Notes: generated by a model not told the origin, from the sequence alone. A DNA stretch of 64,000 nt from Flavobacterium azooxidireducens (GCF_023195775.1 NZ_CP096205.1:1736001-1800000); one strand, 5' to 3'. Shown: positions 45,408-55,455, numbered from the stretch's first letter. A program made the numbers and translations.

Positions 45408-46661
45408 CTACCCCCTCGTCACCACCTGCAACGTCTCTCTACTTATCTGCTTCACCAAAACTTCCTTGTTTTCCTCCACAGTCTGAGCCGCTTTTTCAGT
45501 AAAGTGACGAATCGTGTACAACGAAACATTTTCGTTATACGAAACTTTAAACTTTTTAGAAAGAATGGTTTTCAACTCAGGAAAGTTCCCAAATTTATCC
45601 TCAATACACACCGAAAAACTAATCGCAGTATTCTGAATCAAACTCACTTTCATTTTATAATCGTGAAACAACGCAAAAATCTCGCTGATGTTTTCCTCCA
45701 TAATAAACGAAAAATCAATCGACGAAAGCGAAATCAACAATTGATTCTTTTTCACAATAAAACACGAAGTTTGTGGTTCCAAATCCGCTCCCTTATACAC
45801 TCTCGTGCCCGGTAACAGCGGATTAACAAACGACTTCACAAACAACGGAATCTCCTTTTTCTGCAAAGGTTGCAACGTTTTTGGGTGAATAACTGAAGCT
45901 CCGTAAAACGCCAACTCAATCGCTTCGCGATACGAAATCTGATTCAGCAAAATGGCATTCTCAAAATACCTTGGATCGGCATTCAAAACACCCGGAACAT
46001 CTTTCCAAATCGTCACACTTTCCGCATTCAAACAATACGCAAAAATAGCCGCCGTATAATCCGAACCTTCACGACCCAAAGTTGTCGTAAAGTTATTTTC
46101 ATCCGAACCTAAAAAACCTTGCGTGATGTTTAACGATTTTCGTTTTACATTTTTCGAAATTAGCTTTTGCGTTTGCTCCCAATCTACAATCGCATCACGA
46201 TACGTTGCATCGGTTTTAATAAACTGACGAACATCCAACCAATTGTTTTTCAGGTTATTATGATTAAAATAATGACTCACAATCGTCGTCGAAATAATCT
46301 CCCCATAACTCACCACCTGATCATACACAAAGTTGTAATTCGGCGATTTGTTGTGGCTCAAAAAATAATCCAACTCTTCAAAATGAGCATTTACCGCTCT
46401 ATAAACGGGATGTTTATCGTCTTCAAACAATTCCAACAAAATCTGGTTATGGTACTTTCGCACTTCCTGAATCGATGCTTTCAATTCAGGCGATTTTTCA
46501 AAATAATGTTTAATCACGATTTCCAACGCATTCGTGGTTTTCCCCATCGCAGAAATCACAAGCAAAACATCATCGTGCCCCACTTTTTGCAACACAGACA
46601 ATACGTTTTTTACACCTTCGGCATCTTTTACAGACGCTCCTCCAAATTTGAATATTTTCAT
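45408..46661 (-). CDS. lysC: Aspartate kinase (monofunctional)
   Basis: 417 aa. KFGGASVKDAEGVKNVL (about 4-20) is the ATP-binding start; VVSYGEIIST, TLGREGSDYTAAIFAYCL and IWKDVPGVLNADPR are the other kinase signatures. The C-terminal ~110 aa form the ACT regulatory region, expected to sense lysine and/or threonine. First step of the aspartate family; asd at 7017-8006 is the next enzyme. It follows the lipoprotein and GNAT genes in the same direction, with a 117-bp gap. Confidence 0.95.
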   Translation of the reverse strand: MKIFKFGGASVKDAEGVKNVLSVLQKVGHDDVLLVISAMGKTTNALEIVIKHYFEKSPELKASIQEVRKYHNQILLELFEDDKHPVYRAVNAHFEELDYFLSHNKSPNYNFVYDQVVSYGEIISTTIVSHYFNHNNLKNNWLDVRQFIKTDATYRDAIVDWEQTQKLISKNVKRKSLNITQGFLGSDENNFTTTLGREGSDYTAAIFAYCLNAESVTIWKDVPGVLNADPRYFENAILLNQISYREAIELAFYGASVIHPKTLQPLQKKEIPLFVKSFVNPLLPGTRVYKGADLEPQTSCFIVKKNQLLISLSSIDFSFIMEENISEIFALFHDYKMKVSLIQNTAISFSVCIEDKFGNFPELKTILSKKFKVSYNENVSLYTIRHFTEKAAQTVEENKEVLVKQISRETLQVVTRG

Positions 46662-46778
46662 GAGTTTAATTGATGAATTAATTTGAATTTTTTTTTATTA
46701 AGGTTTTGGTGTTTAAACTCCATTAAAAACTACTAATGATTTTAAGAAGAATAATTTTATTCGTTTATAATAAATTGT

Positions 46779-47270
46779 CTAATTATACTCATAAATATTA
46801 ATTCTTCCGTCATTTCTTTTTATAAAAATTAGCTTTTCTTCTGGGTAAACATTTTCAATCTCTAAAGTGTCTCCACTATCAATTATTTGTTCACGAGATT
46901 TGGAAAATTTTATCAAAGTTTCAAAACCTATTGTTTCCTTATTAATTTCTATTTTTTTAAGACCATAACTTGAATATTTAAAAGAGTTATATTCATGAAC
47001 TTCTAATCTTATCAAGCGTCCTTTATTTAATTTGAATTCGGTTTCAAATTGATAAATTTTCCCGTTTATTTTAAACGGTTGTTTAAAGTCGTCATTTTTT
47101 TTATCAAAAGATTTAACAATCTCTAAATCTTTTATAATTTTTCTACTTATACTATCTTCAAAAACTATATATTTTGCAACAACCTCCGAATTGTTAGGTA
47201 TCTTATTTTTTTTTGTACAACTAATCAAAATTGTAAAAAATAGTATATACAAACTCAATCTTTTTTTCAT
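46779..47270 (-). CDS. Hypothetical lipoprotein
   Basis: 163 aa from ATG at 47270. Signal sequence MKKRLSLYILFFTILISC with lipobox Cys at about 18, followed by TKKNKIPNNS. The rest is a small beta-rich domain (GRLIRLEVHEYNSFKYSSYG; IKFSKSREQIIDSGDTLEIE) with no motif I recognise. The ATG is 7 nt after the GNAT stop, so the two may be translated together. It looks inserted between GNAT and lysC. Confidence 0.7.
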   Translation of the reverse strand: MKKRLSLYILFFTILISCTKKNKIPNNSEVVAKYIVFEDSISRKIIKDLEIVKSFDKKNDDFKQPFKINGKIYQFETEFKLNKGRLIRLEVHEYNSFKYSSYGLKKIEINKETIGFETLIKFSKSREQIIDSGDTLEIENVYPEEKLIFIKRNDGRINIYEYN

Positions 47271-47277
47271 AACGGTC

Positions 47278-47763
47278 TTAAAGGTTATAATCTCCATTAT
47301 TCAAAAATCGTTCAATTCCTTCCTCATCCATCTGCACCACTCGCCAATCATCCAACACTTTCGCACCCGATTTTTCATAAAACCGAATCGCCGGTTCATT
47401 CCAATCCAAAACATTCCATTCAATGCGTCGCACTCCGTCTTTCTTGCCTTGCTTCATAATTTCGGTGTATAATGCCAAACCTGCTCCGGTGCCACGATGA
47501 GCTTCCTTCACAATCAAATCTTCCAAATGAATCGTCTTCCCTTTCCAAGTTGAATACCGATAATAATACAACGCCATTCCAATGATTTCACCATTCAATT
47601 CCGCCACAAACGTGTGAAAAAGTGGATTTTCACCAAAACCATCACGCACCAAATCATCCACAGAAACCACCACCGCATCAGGTTCTTTTTCAAAAACAGC
47701 GAGTTCTTGAATCAATCCTAACACCGCCGTCATATCGTCAATTTCTCCTTTTCTAATGTTCAT
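47278..47763 (-). CDS. GNAT-family N-acetyltransferase
   Basis: 161 aa, full GNAT domain: MNIRKGEIDDMTAVLGLIQE start, then LEDLIVKEAHRGTGAGLALY (acetyl-CoA binding, R/QxxGxG/A) and VRRIEWNVLDWNEPAIRFYEKSGA (motif B), about 75-145. It resembles diamine/polyamine or amino-acid acetyltransferases, but the substrate cannot be read. First gene ahead of the lipoprotein and lysC. Confidence 0.88.
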   Translation of the reverse strand: MNIRKGEIDDMTAVLGLIQELAVFEKEPDAVVVSVDDLVRDGFGENPLFHTFVAELNGEIIGMALYYYRYSTWKGKTIHLEDLIVKEAHRGTGAGLALYTEIMKQGKKDGVRRIEWNVLDWNEPAIRFYEKSGAKVLDDWRVVQMDEEGIERFLNNGDYNL

Positions 47764-47774
47764 TTTTTTTCAGA

Positions 47775-47920
47775 AGCTATTCCTGCCATCCGCTACATCC
47801 CGATAGCTATCGGGATCGCCACAAAGCTAAAAATGCTATAAACCGCTTTAAGCATTTTAAAGCTCTGTTGCTGCGGGCTTCCTGCCTGCCGGCAGGCAGG
47901 TCCGCTACTGTCAGGGCTAT
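47775..47920. repeat. Dispersed intergenic repeat (member 1)
   Basis: Begins AGCTATTCCTGCC and ends CAGGGCTAT. Inside are a perfect 20-bp palindrome ATCCCGATAGCTATCGGGAT (47797-47816), an inner hairpin (AAAATGCT/AGCATTTT) and a perfect 20-bp palindrome CCTGCCTGCCGGCAGGCAGG (47881-47900). Its termini match those of 61522-61662. Confidence 0.75.
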
Positions 47921-48027
47921 TAATCGTGCACAAAAGTACAATTCTTTAACATAACACAATAATAATCTGGTTTGTATCACAAAAATTTCGATATTTGTGC
48001 CACTAATACAACTACAACGTTTGCGAA

Positions 48028-49035
48028 ATGGAAGAAAGAAACAAAACACTGGGTGAGTTCATCATCGAAAAGCAAGAAGAATTTCAATACTCAACAGGAG
48101 AATTATCACGCATCATCAACTCCATCCGACTAGCAGCCAAAGTAGTTAACTACAAAGTAAACAAAGCCGGATTAGTCGATATCGTAGGAGCAGCAGGCGA
48201 ACAAAACATTCAAGGCGAAGACCAACAAAAGTTAGATGTTTATGCCAACGAAGTCTTTATTCAAACCCTTATCAACCGTGAAATTGTGTGCGGAATCGCC
48301 TCAGAAGAAAACGACGATTTTATCACCGTAGCCGGTAGCGACAATTTGCATAACAATAAATATGTTGTGTTAATGGATCCAATGGACGGTTCATCCAACA
48401 TCGATGTAAACGTGTCTGTGGGAACTATTTTTTCTGTTTTTAGACGTAAAACACCAATGGGAACTCCGGTAACTTCCGAAGATTTTCTGCAACCCGGCGT
48501 AAATCAAGTGGCAGCAGGTTATGTAATTTACGGAACGTCAACTATGTTGGTTTATACTACAGGTCACGGCGTAAATGGATTTACATTAAATCCTGCCATC
48601 GGAACATTTTATCTTTCTCATCCCAATATGAAGTATTCCGAAACCGGAAAAATCTATTCGATAAACGAAGGAAACTATGTTCATTTTCCGCAAGGTGTAA
48701 AAGATTATTTAAAATATTGTCAGTTGGAAGAAGAAGACCGTCCTTATACCTCCCGTTACATTGGAAGTTTGGTTTCCGATTTTCACAGAAATATGATTAA
48801 GGGCGGAATTTATATTTACCCAACGAGTTCAAAAGCTCCAAATGGTAAACTACGTTTATTATATGAATGCAACCCAATGGCCTTCCTCGCCGAACAATCC
48901 GGCGGAAAAGCATCAGACGGCTACAATCGCATCATGGAAATTCAACCCACCGAATTACACCAACGTGTTCCCTTCTTTTGCGGAAGCCGGAAAATGGTAG
49001 AAAAAGCAGAAGAGTTTATGGCAAAATACAAATAA
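48028..49035 (+). CDS. fbp: Fructose-1,6-bisphosphatase, class 1
   Basis: 335 aa. The metal/phosphate motif [20 protein letters not shown] (about 111-130) and upstream SEEND mark a class 1 FBPase; [20 protein letters not shown] and [20 protein letters not shown] complete the signature. It hydrolyses F1,6BP to F6P in gluconeogenesis. It runs divergently from the GNAT-lipoprotein-lysC operon across the dispersed repeat. Confidence 0.98.
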   Translation: MEERNKTLGEFIIEKQEEFQYSTGELSRIINSIRLAAKVVNYKVNKAGLVDIVGAAGEQNIQGEDQQKLDVYANEVFIQTLINREIVCGIASEENDDFITVAGSDNLHNNKYVVLMDPMDGSSNIDVNVSVGTIFSVFRRKTPMGTPVTSEDFLQPGVNQVAAGYVIYGTSTMLVYTTGHGVNGFTLNPAIGTFYLSHPNMKYSETGKIYSINEGNYVHFPQGVKDYLKYCQLEEEDRPYTSRYIGSLVSDFHRNMIKGGIYIYPTSSKAPNGKLRLLYECNPMAFLAEQSGGKASDGYNRIMEIQPTELHQRVPFFCGSRKMVEKAEEFMAKYK

Positions 49036-49100
49036 TACGTAGCTTTTAATTTGTTAAATTAAATCTTTTTGTTGTAAATTTCCATCTTAAAATAATTAGG

Positions 49101-49934
49101 ATGGTTTTATTAATACAATGTGAAGACCAAAAAGGTTTAGTGGCCAAAATAACTGCTATTCTCCTTCATCACGATTATAATATAGTTTCGCTTAGAGAGT
49201 ATGTAGATCAAGAAAAAAACAGGTTTTATGCTCGTTTTGCTTGCCAAGATAATGGCACAGATTTTAATGCAATTGCATACAATTTGAAAACTGTATTGCC
49301 AGAAGGAGCTCTACTAACGATTAATCCAAATCCAGAAAAAAATATTGCGGTTTTAGTAACCAAAGAGCACCATTGTTTGAGTGATATTTTAATTCGGCAT
49401 CATTTTAAAACGTTTCAGGCTCAAGTGGTTTGCGTTATAGGAAATCATCCGGATTTAAAAGATTTGTGCGATAAATTCTCCGTTCCATTTTTCTTTATTT
49501 CTACAGATAAAAAAACCAAAGAAGAATTTGAACAAGAATTAATTGCAAAAATAGATTCGTATTCGGTTGATTATATAGTGCTTGCAAAATTTATGCGAAT
49601 TCTATCTCCGGTTTTTGTAGAAAAGTATCCGCAGAAAATCATCAATATTCACCATTCTTTCTTGCCCGCATTTATTGGAGCAAATCCATATAAACGTGCT
49701 TTTGAAAGAGGAGTAAAACTAATTGGGGCAACGGCTCATTTTGTAACCAATGATTTAGACGAAGGACCAATTATTGCACAACAAACGCTACCTGTAAATC
49801 ATGCGTTTACCATTCAAGATACTGTAAACACCGGAAGAGAAATTGAATCAGCTGTTTTGGCAAAAGCACTCAACTTGATTTTTCAAGATAAAGTGTTTGT
49901 CTATCAAAACAAAACCATAGTATTTGATAATTAA
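49101..49934 (+). CDS. purU: Formyltetrahydrofolate deformylase
   Basis: 277 aa. An N-terminal ACT domain (VLLIQCEDQKGLVAKITAIL, about 1-80) regulates the C-terminal formyltransferase-like domain. IINIHHSFLPAFIGANPYKR holds the catalytic Asn/His and ATAHFVTNDLDEGPIIAQ the catalytic Asp. It releases formate from 10-formyl-THF to balance one-carbon pools. Single gene ending at a bidirectional terminator. Confidence 0.96.
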   Translation: MVLLIQCEDQKGLVAKITAILLHHDYNIVSLREYVDQEKNRFYARFACQDNGTDFNAIAYNLKTVLPEGALLTINPNPEKNIAVLVTKEHHCLSDILIRHHFKTFQAQVVCVIGNHPDLKDLCDKFSVPFFFISTDKKTKEEFEQELIAKIDSYSVDYIVLAKFMRILSPVFVEKYPQKIINIHHSFLPAFIGANPYKRAFERGVKLIGATAHFVTNDLDEGPIIAQQTLPVNHAFTIQDTVNTGREIESAVLAKALNLIFQDKVFVYQNKTIVFDN

Positions 49935-49950
49935 GAAGCTTATATGCCTA

Positions 49951-49988
49951 AAAAAGCCCCAAAATTTATTACTTAATGGGGCTTTTTA
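49951..49988. terminator. Bidirectional terminator between purU and the TerB gene
   Basis: AAAAAGCCCC pairs with GGGGCTTTTT across an AT-rich loop. U-tracts exist on both strands between the convergent genes. Confidence 0.9.
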
Positions 49989-50004
49989 CTGTTTTTTGGT
50001 TTTA

Positions 50005-50436
50005 TTATTTATTCATATTTTGCATTTCAAACAAAAACGTATCCAAATCGACATTGAGTACCAAAAGCGACAACGCCTTATCAACAATATAATTTACGTT
50101 TCCTGGCGTAAATCCCAAAGCCAAAGCAAATTTGATTAAAATTTCTTTTTGTTTCGGACCTAAAATATGATCGGCATAAACCATTCTCGCCAAATCATAC
50201 AGACGCTCCAAACGGTGAATGTACAAATACGGAGGATTAATTGGGTATTTCATTGGATTGTCCATGATTTCATCATATTCATCCTTAGAAATTTCAAGGT
50301 TTTTGGCCAATTTATCAATGAATTCTCTTTCTTCTACGGTAATGTCACCATCGCTTAACGCCACACGTACAATGGCCGAAAAGTGACCTTTATTTCTATT
50401 TTTAAATCCGCTATCAAATAAATCTGAAATTGACAT
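50005..50436 (-). CDS. TerB-like tellurite-resistance family protein
   Basis: 143 aa. An all-helical TerB/DjlA-like fold is suggested by SAIVRVALSDGDITVEEREFIDKLA (about 19-43) with its conserved acidic residues and DLARMVYADHILGPKQKEILIKFA (about 76-99). TerB domains bind divalent metals and act in stress or envelope processes; here no other ter gene is present. Soluble. -7 box at 50459-50466. Confidence 0.85.
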   Translation of the reverse strand: MSISDLFDSGFKNRNKGHFSAIVRVALSDGDITVEEREFIDKLAKNLEISKDEYDEIMDNPMKYPINPPYLYIHRLERLYDLARMVYADHILGPKQKEILIKFALALGFTPGNVNYIVDKALSLLVLNVDLDTFLFEMQNMNK

Positions 50437-50458
50437 AAGTTTGCTTTAAATTATTGTG

Positions 50459-50466
50459 CAAATATA
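50459..50466 (-). promoter_or_regulatory. -7 promoter box (TATATTTG) for the TerB gene
   Basis: TAnnTTTG on the minus strand, 23 nt upstream of the ATG. Confidence 0.5.
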
Positions 50467-50574
50467 ATTCTATTTCCAATTTTTTTTAAGAAATCCGCAA
50501 AAATTCTTTTTAAAAATTACTTTTCTTTAACATCATTTTAAAGGTTTCAATTCCAACAGTTTCAAAATAAATCG

Positions 50575-50582
50575 TAAGTTTG
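50575..50582 (+). promoter_or_regulatory. -7 promoter box (TAAGTTTG) for the HupE gene
   Basis: TAnnTTTG 31 nt upstream of the ATG at 50613. Confidence 0.5.
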
Positions 50583-50612
50583 AACACCCTAAGTTTTAAA
50601 ATCTATTAATCT

Positions 50613-51206
50613 ATGTCAGAATTCTGGTTATACTTTAACATTGGCCTTCAACATGTCCTCGACATTGACGGCTACGATCATGTGCTTTTTCTCATTGCTC
50701 TAACGGTTCCTTATGCTTTTAAAGATTGGAAACGAGTGCTAATTTTGGTCTCACTTTTTACATTAGGTCATACGTTGGCTTTGATGCTTTCTGTTTTTGA
50801 AGTCGTCATCATTAAAGCAAGTTTGGTCGAATTTCTTATTCCAATTACCATTTTAATCACCGCACTTTTCCATCTTTTTACCGCCGGAAAATCTGGTAAA
50901 AAAGAAAGTATTACGTTTGTCGCTTTTGTAACTTTGTTTTTCGGAATCATTCACGGATTAGGTTTTTCCAACTATTTTAAATCCATTTTACCCGGCGAAA
51001 AAGTTGATAAATTAGTGCCGCTTTTAGAATTTGCCCTCGGAATCGAAGTGGCTCAAATTATAGTTGTATTAATTGTTTTACTTTTGTCGTATATTGTTCA
51101 AACATTTTTCCGTTTTTCTAAGCGGGATTGGACATTGGTAATGTCGTCTTTCGTAATCGGAGTAGTTCTTCCGATGATTATTGGCAGCGACATTTGGAAA
51201 GGATAA
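50613..51206 (+). CDS. HupE/UreJ-family membrane protein
   Basis: 197 aa with about six transmembrane helices. The HupE/UreJ hallmarks are GLQHVLDIDGYDHVLFLIAL (about 11-30), LFTLGHTLALMLSV and FFGIIHGLGFSNYF, each with membrane-embedded His/Asp. Family members import nickel or cobalt, but no hydrogenase or urease gene is seen here, so the cargo is uncertain. It is followed 22 nt later by the deaminase gene, probably one transcript. Confidence 0.88.
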   Translation: MSEFWLYFNIGLQHVLDIDGYDHVLFLIALTVPYAFKDWKRVLILVSLFTLGHTLALMLSVFEVVIIKASLVEFLIPITILITALFHLFTAGKSGKKESITFVAFVTLFFGIIHGLGFSNYFKSILPGEKVDKLVPLLEFALGIEVAQIIVVLIVLLLSYIVQTFFRFSKRDWTLVMSSFVIGVVLPMIIGSDIWKG

Positions 51207-51228
51207 CGTTTACAATGGATGTTAAAAA

Positions 51229-51657
51229 ATGAATAAAAAGAAATTAAATAAATACGACAAAGCCTACCTTCGTATTGCTAAAGAATGGAGCCGTTTGTCG
51301 TATTGCAAACGAAAACAAGTAGGTGCTATTATCGTAAAAGACCGTATGATTATCTCTGATGGTTATAACGGAACACCCTCTGGTTTTGAAAACTGTTGCG
51401 AAGACGAAGATAACGTTACAAAATGGTATGTGTTGCATGCCGAAGCTAATGCCATTTTAAAAGTTGCCGGTTCAACACAATCGTGTGAAGGTGCAACCTT
51501 GTATATTACGCTTTCTCCGTGCAAAGAATGTAGTAAACTCATTCATCAATCCGGAATAAAAAGAGTGGTGTATCATGCAAGTTACAAAGACGACAGCGGA
51601 ATTCAATTCTTATTAAAAGCAGGTGTAGAAGTAGAATTAATTGAAGAATTAGAATAA
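51229..51657 (+). CDS. dCMP deaminase family protein (ComEB-like)
   Basis: 142 aa. Zinc-site motifs HAEANAILKV (His plus catalytic Glu) and TLSPCKECSKL (two Cys) are intact, and the N-terminal KRKQVGAIIVKDRMIISDGY is typical. It deaminates dCMP to dUMP, feeding dTMP synthesis. The S41 peptidase gene starts 27 nt downstream. Confidence 0.93.
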   Translation: MNKKKLNKYDKAYLRIAKEWSRLSYCKRKQVGAIIVKDRMIISDGYNGTPSGFENCCEDEDNVTKWYVLHAEANAILKVAGSTQSCEGATLYITLSPCKECSKLIHQSGIKRVVYHASYKDDSGIQFLLKAGVEVELIEELE

Positions 51658-51684
51658 TCTTTTCTTGAGTAGGAAAAACAGACA

Positions 51685-53256
51685 GTGAAAATCAAAAAAA
51701 TATATTGGCCAATTGTACTCTTTTCTGCTATTGCATTAGGAGTGATTGTGGGAGGAAAATTAAACACATTTTCTCCTCAGGCTTCTTATTCGCCAAATAG
51801 TCACAAAAGTAAACTCAACCGTTTAATCGATTTTATCGAAAGAGACTATGTAGATCAGGTTGATACTGATAGCATTGTTGATTTAACCGTAAACGGAATT
51901 TTGGAAAAATTAGACCCTCACTCCGTTTACATTTCAAAAAGTGAATTTGACGAAGTTTCCGAATCAATGCGGGGCGATTTTGTGGGAATTGGTGTAAATT
52001 TTTACATGTACAAAGATTCTGTTGCCGTTATCAAACCTTTGCATGGCGGACCTTCTGAAAAAGCAGGAGTCAAGTCGGGCGATAGAATTTTGTATGCCGA
52101 CAAGTATAAGTTGTTTGGGAGAAAATTACCAAATGATTCTCTTTTTCCAAAATTAAAAGGCGAAGTAGGTTCAGAAGTTACGCTGACATTATTCAGAAAA
52201 AGCGAAAATAAACAACTTAAAGTCAAATTAAAAAGAGATATTATTCCCATTAAAAGTGTCGATGTCGGTTTGATGATAAATCCAACAATCGGTTTCATCA
52301 AAATCAACCGTTTTGCAGAATCCACTTATAAAGAATTCAAAATCGAATTGGAAAAACTTAAAACAAAAGGAGCAAAAACCATCGTAATTGATGTGCGTGA
52401 CAATGGCGGTGGTTATTTAGACCAAGCCGTAAAAATTGCCGATGATTTTTTAGTGAAAGACGCTCCCATTGTCTCCACCAAAAATAAAAAAGGCCGAATT
52501 GACAAAACAAAAGCAACGAGTGGCGGACTTTTTGAAAGCGGTAAAATAATTGTTTTAATCAACGAAAATTCAGCTTCTGCTTCCGAGATTTTAGCCGGAG
52601 CCATTCAGGATAACGATCGCGGTCAGATTATCGGGCGACGTTCCTTCGGAAAAGGCTTGGTACAACGTGAAATGCCGTTGGGTGATGGGTCAGCTGTTCG
52701 TTTAACGGTAGCACGTTATTACACACCTTCAGGAAGATCTATTCAAAAACCGTATGTAGAAGGAAATGAAAATTATTTTAATGAATTTGAAAAACGTTTT
52801 TACAGCGGCGAATTATATGAAAAAGACAGCATTAAAGTAGCCGACAGTTTAAAATTCAAAACTTTAAAAGGACGAACGGTGTATGGCGGAGGTGGAATTA
52901 TTCCTGATGTTTTTGTGCCTTTAAACGGAAAACACGGCGATGAAGCTACCGAAATGCTAATGCAATCCGGCATCGTAAGCTATTTTGTGTTTGAACAATT
53001 AGACCAAAACCGAAAAGAATTTGAAGGATTGTCTTTTGATTTCTTTAAAAAGAAGTTCGAAGCAAATAATGTTTATGTTGATAAGTTTGAAAATTACCTC
53101 AAATCAAACGGAGTTTTACTCAATTTAGATACTCACAAACCAATGGTGAAAAACTATTTGATGGCAGAATTTGCCCGTCAATTGTTTGATGAAGAAAAAT
53201 ATTTTGAAATTCGGTTGAAAAACGATTTGATGATTCAAGAGGTGTTGAAGAAGTAG
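51685..53256 (+). CDS. C-terminal processing peptidase (S41A, Ctp/Prc-type)
   Basis: 523 aa from GTG at 51685. An N-terminal membrane anchor (IYWPIVLFSAIALGVIVGG) leads to a PDZ domain (about 95-180, GDFVGIGVNFYMYKDS). The catalytic core has the nucleophile Ser in NENSASASEILAGAIQDNDR (about 293-312) and general-base Lys in IIGRRSFGKGLVQREM. It trims C-termini of periplasmic proteins. It follows the deaminase gene closely in what looks like the HupE-deaminase-Ctp operon. Confidence 0.95.
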   Translation: MKIKKIYWPIVLFSAIALGVIVGGKLNTFSPQASYSPNSHKSKLNRLIDFIERDYVDQVDTDSIVDLTVNGILEKLDPHSVYISKSEFDEVSESMRGDFVGIGVNFYMYKDSVAVIKPLHGGPSEKAGVKSGDRILYADKYKLFGRKLPNDSLFPKLKGEVGSEVTLTLFRKSENKQLKVKLKRDIIPIKSVDVGLMINPTIGFIKINRFAESTYKEFKIELEKLKTKGAKTIVIDVRDNGGGYLDQAVKIADDFLVKDAPIVSTKNKKGRIDKTKATSGGLFESGKIIVLINENSASASEILAGAIQDNDRGQIIGRRSFGKGLVQREMPLGDGSAVRLTVARYYTPSGRSIQKPYVEGNENYFNEFEKRFYSGELYEKDSIKVADSLKFKTLKGRTVYGGGGIIPDVFVPLNGKHGDEATEMLMQSGIVSYFVFEQLDQNRKEFEGLSFDFFKKKFEANNVYVDKFENYLKSNGVLLNLDTHKPMVKNYLMAEFARQLFDEEKYFEIRLKNDLMIQEVLKK

Positions 53257-53323
53257 CTTTTGTCTCATTTTTATTTTGTATTTTCGAGTTTCTGATATTC
53301 TTAAACCATCTTAAGTGTAAAAA

Positions 53324-55432
53324 ATGAAACGAATAGATTTAGTAGTATTTTTTTTTATCCTAAGTTATTCTTTATTTTCTCAAAATTCAGCATTCAACTT
53401 TGATTTTGAACAGAATACAATTGATCCTTGGAAATGCAATAATGAAAATCAAAAATATCATTTTGATTCTTCAATTAAGAAAAATGGAAATCAATCATTA
53501 TTGCTTGAAAACACTGCTTTTGTTGGAATGCAAGGAATTTCTAACAGAATCAAAGGATCATTTATCGGCGATTCGATATCTTTTACTATTCAAATTAAGA
53601 CAGAAAACGTTAATGAAGCCTATCCATTTATGGTTGTGGGAACAAAAGAAGTTCAGAAATTTTTTCAAATGGCTACTCCACTACAGGGAACAAATGATTG
53701 GACTAAAGTTGAAATTAAATTACCATACACTTCTGATTGTGATAATATAAATTTGGCGGTTAACTTTGACGGCGGAAAAATTTGGATAGATAATGTTGAG
53801 GTTAAAATTAATGGTCAAGATATCGAAAAACTAAATCCAGTTAGCTTGATTACTCAAGAAAGACAAACTTCAGAATTTAAATTAAAAAGTAGTTTGACCC
53901 AAAAGCAAATTGAAAATCTTTATGTTTTAGGTAAAATTTGGGGCTATTTAAAATACTATTGCCCAGAAATAACGAAGAACAGTGAAAATTGGGATAATGA
54001 ACTTTTTGACAACCTTTCTATAATTTATTCAGAAAACTTTGAGTCGTCTCTTTTGAGTTGGCTGAGTAAATTTGAAATTATGGAAACTACAGATTATCAA
54101 TTAAATAATTTAAAATTTGAGCAAGAAGGGAATTTAGATTGGATAAATAAAAAAGTAAAAAATAAGGATTTAAAAGATTTGCTTTTAAAATTTAGTAATG
54201 CAAAAAGAACAAATTTTCAATACACGATTGAAAAAACTCAATACAGTGGATTAAATTTTAAAAATGAACATCATTATTCTGATATGATGTACAATGATGA
54301 TGGTATAAAACTTTTAAGCATATTCAGGTATTGGAATTTGGTTGAATATTGGTATCCTTACAAAAAATTAATATCTAAAAATTGGGATGATGTTTTGCTA
54401 AAATACATTCCGAAAATTTTAGAAACAAAGTCTCAACTCGATTATGCATTATGTTTAAATGAATTAATTGTTGAAACAGAAGATTCTCATTCAATTATTA
54501 AGGAAGACCCTGTACTTACCGGTTTTTTTGGTGAATATACTATTCCTGTTAAAGTAAAATTTATTGATAAAAAATTAGTTGTAACTGAAATAAATCATAA
54601 TTCTACTTTCCGAAAAGGAGACATTATTCTTTCAATTGATAAAGAATCAATTATGTCTCTAGAAAAGAAATTATTTAAATATAGTATCGCATCGAATGAA
54701 ATTACGACCAAACGAAATTTATCAAAAAAAATAATTAGAACATCAAATTTTGAGTCAAATGTCCAAATCTTAAGAAACGGAAAAAAGATAAATTTAAACT
54801 CAACCAATATTAATGCTTTTTCTTATAATCAGCCGTTGAAATATTCTTATGAAGTAAATGAAGAAATAGGATATTTAAACGCAGAAACAGCCGTTAAAAA
54901 AGATATTGACAGCTTGATGAATAAATGGAATAATAAGAAGGCAATTATTGTCGATTTAAGAAATTATCCCAAAGAAAATTTAACCTTTTTATTGTCTCCT
55001 TATTTGCATAATAAAGAGTTTGTTGGTTTTCAAATGACAGAAGCAAAGTTCGATTATCCGGGTTATTTTACAAAGAAGGAAGCATACTTTTTAAAGGAAT
55101 TTAAATCCCCAAAATTCAACGGAAAACTTTTTGTGCTTGTTGACGAAAACACTCAGAGCAAAGCAGAATTTAATGCAATGGCTTTAAAAGTATATCCTAA
55201 TACAATAATTATTGGTAGTCAAACAGCAGGAACAGATGGGGCAGCATCAATGTTCTATTTGCCCGGGAATTATTCTGCTTTTATGACAACTGAAGGAATC
55301 TACAATCCCGATTGGTCACAAAGTCAAAAAATTGGAATCAAACCAGATATAAAAGTGTCAAGTACGTTGAAGAGTATATCTGAAAATGAAGATTTACTTT
55401 TGAATAAAGCAATTGAAATGACAAAAAATTAA
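53324..55432 (+). CDS. Secreted S41-family peptidase with N-terminal carbohydrate-binding-like domain
   Basis: 702 aa. Signal peptide (MKRIDLVVFFFILSYSLFSQ). About 20-165 looks like a beta-sandwich (FDFEQNTIDPWKCN, GGKIWIDNVEVKI). ELIVETEDSHSIIKE carries a tricorn-like His, and FVLVDENTQSKAEFNAMALK (about 597-616) the presumed nucleophile Ser, followed by IIIGSQTAGTDGAASMF. This is the S-H type rather than the Ser-Lys dyad of Ctp. A PDZ-like part (GDIILSIDKESIMSLE) lies between. The gene is more AT-rich than its neighbour and has a 67-bp gap, so it is probably separate. Confidence 0.85.
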   Translation: MKRIDLVVFFFILSYSLFSQNSAFNFDFEQNTIDPWKCNNENQKYHFDSSIKKNGNQSLLLENTAFVGMQGISNRIKGSFIGDSISFTIQIKTENVNEAYPFMVVGTKEVQKFFQMATPLQGTNDWTKVEIKLPYTSDCDNINLAVNFDGGKIWIDNVEVKINGQDIEKLNPVSLITQERQTSEFKLKSSLTQKQIENLYVLGKIWGYLKYYCPEITKNSENWDNELFDNLSIIYSENFESSLLSWLSKFEIMETTDYQLNNLKFEQEGNLDWINKKVKNKDLKDLLLKFSNAKRTNFQYTIEKTQYSGLNFKNEHHYSDMMYNDDGIKLLSIFRYWNLVEYWYPYKKLISKNWDDVLLKYIPKILETKSQLDYALCLNELIVETEDSHSIIKEDPVLTGFFGEYTIPVKVKFIDKKLVVTEINHNSTFRKGDIILSIDKESIMSLEKKLFKYSIASNEITTKRNLSKKIIRTSNFESNVQILRNGKKINLNSTNINAFSYNQPLKYSYEVNEEIGYLNAETAVKKDIDSLMNKWNNKKAIIVDLRNYPKENLTFLLSPYLHNKEFVGFQMTEAKFDYPGYFTKKEAYFLKEFKSPKFNGKLFVLVDENTQSKAEFNAMALKVYPNTIIIGSQTAGTDGAASMFYLPGNYSAFMTTEGIYNPDWSQSQKIGIKPDIKVSSTLKSISENEDLLLNKAIEMTKN

Positions 55433-55455
55433 TTTCAATTATAGTTAGCTACTAT

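Noticed and set aside
47807..48049. 80-aa minus-strand open frame
   Set aside because: It is built from the palindromes of the dispersed repeat and overlaps the fbp start.
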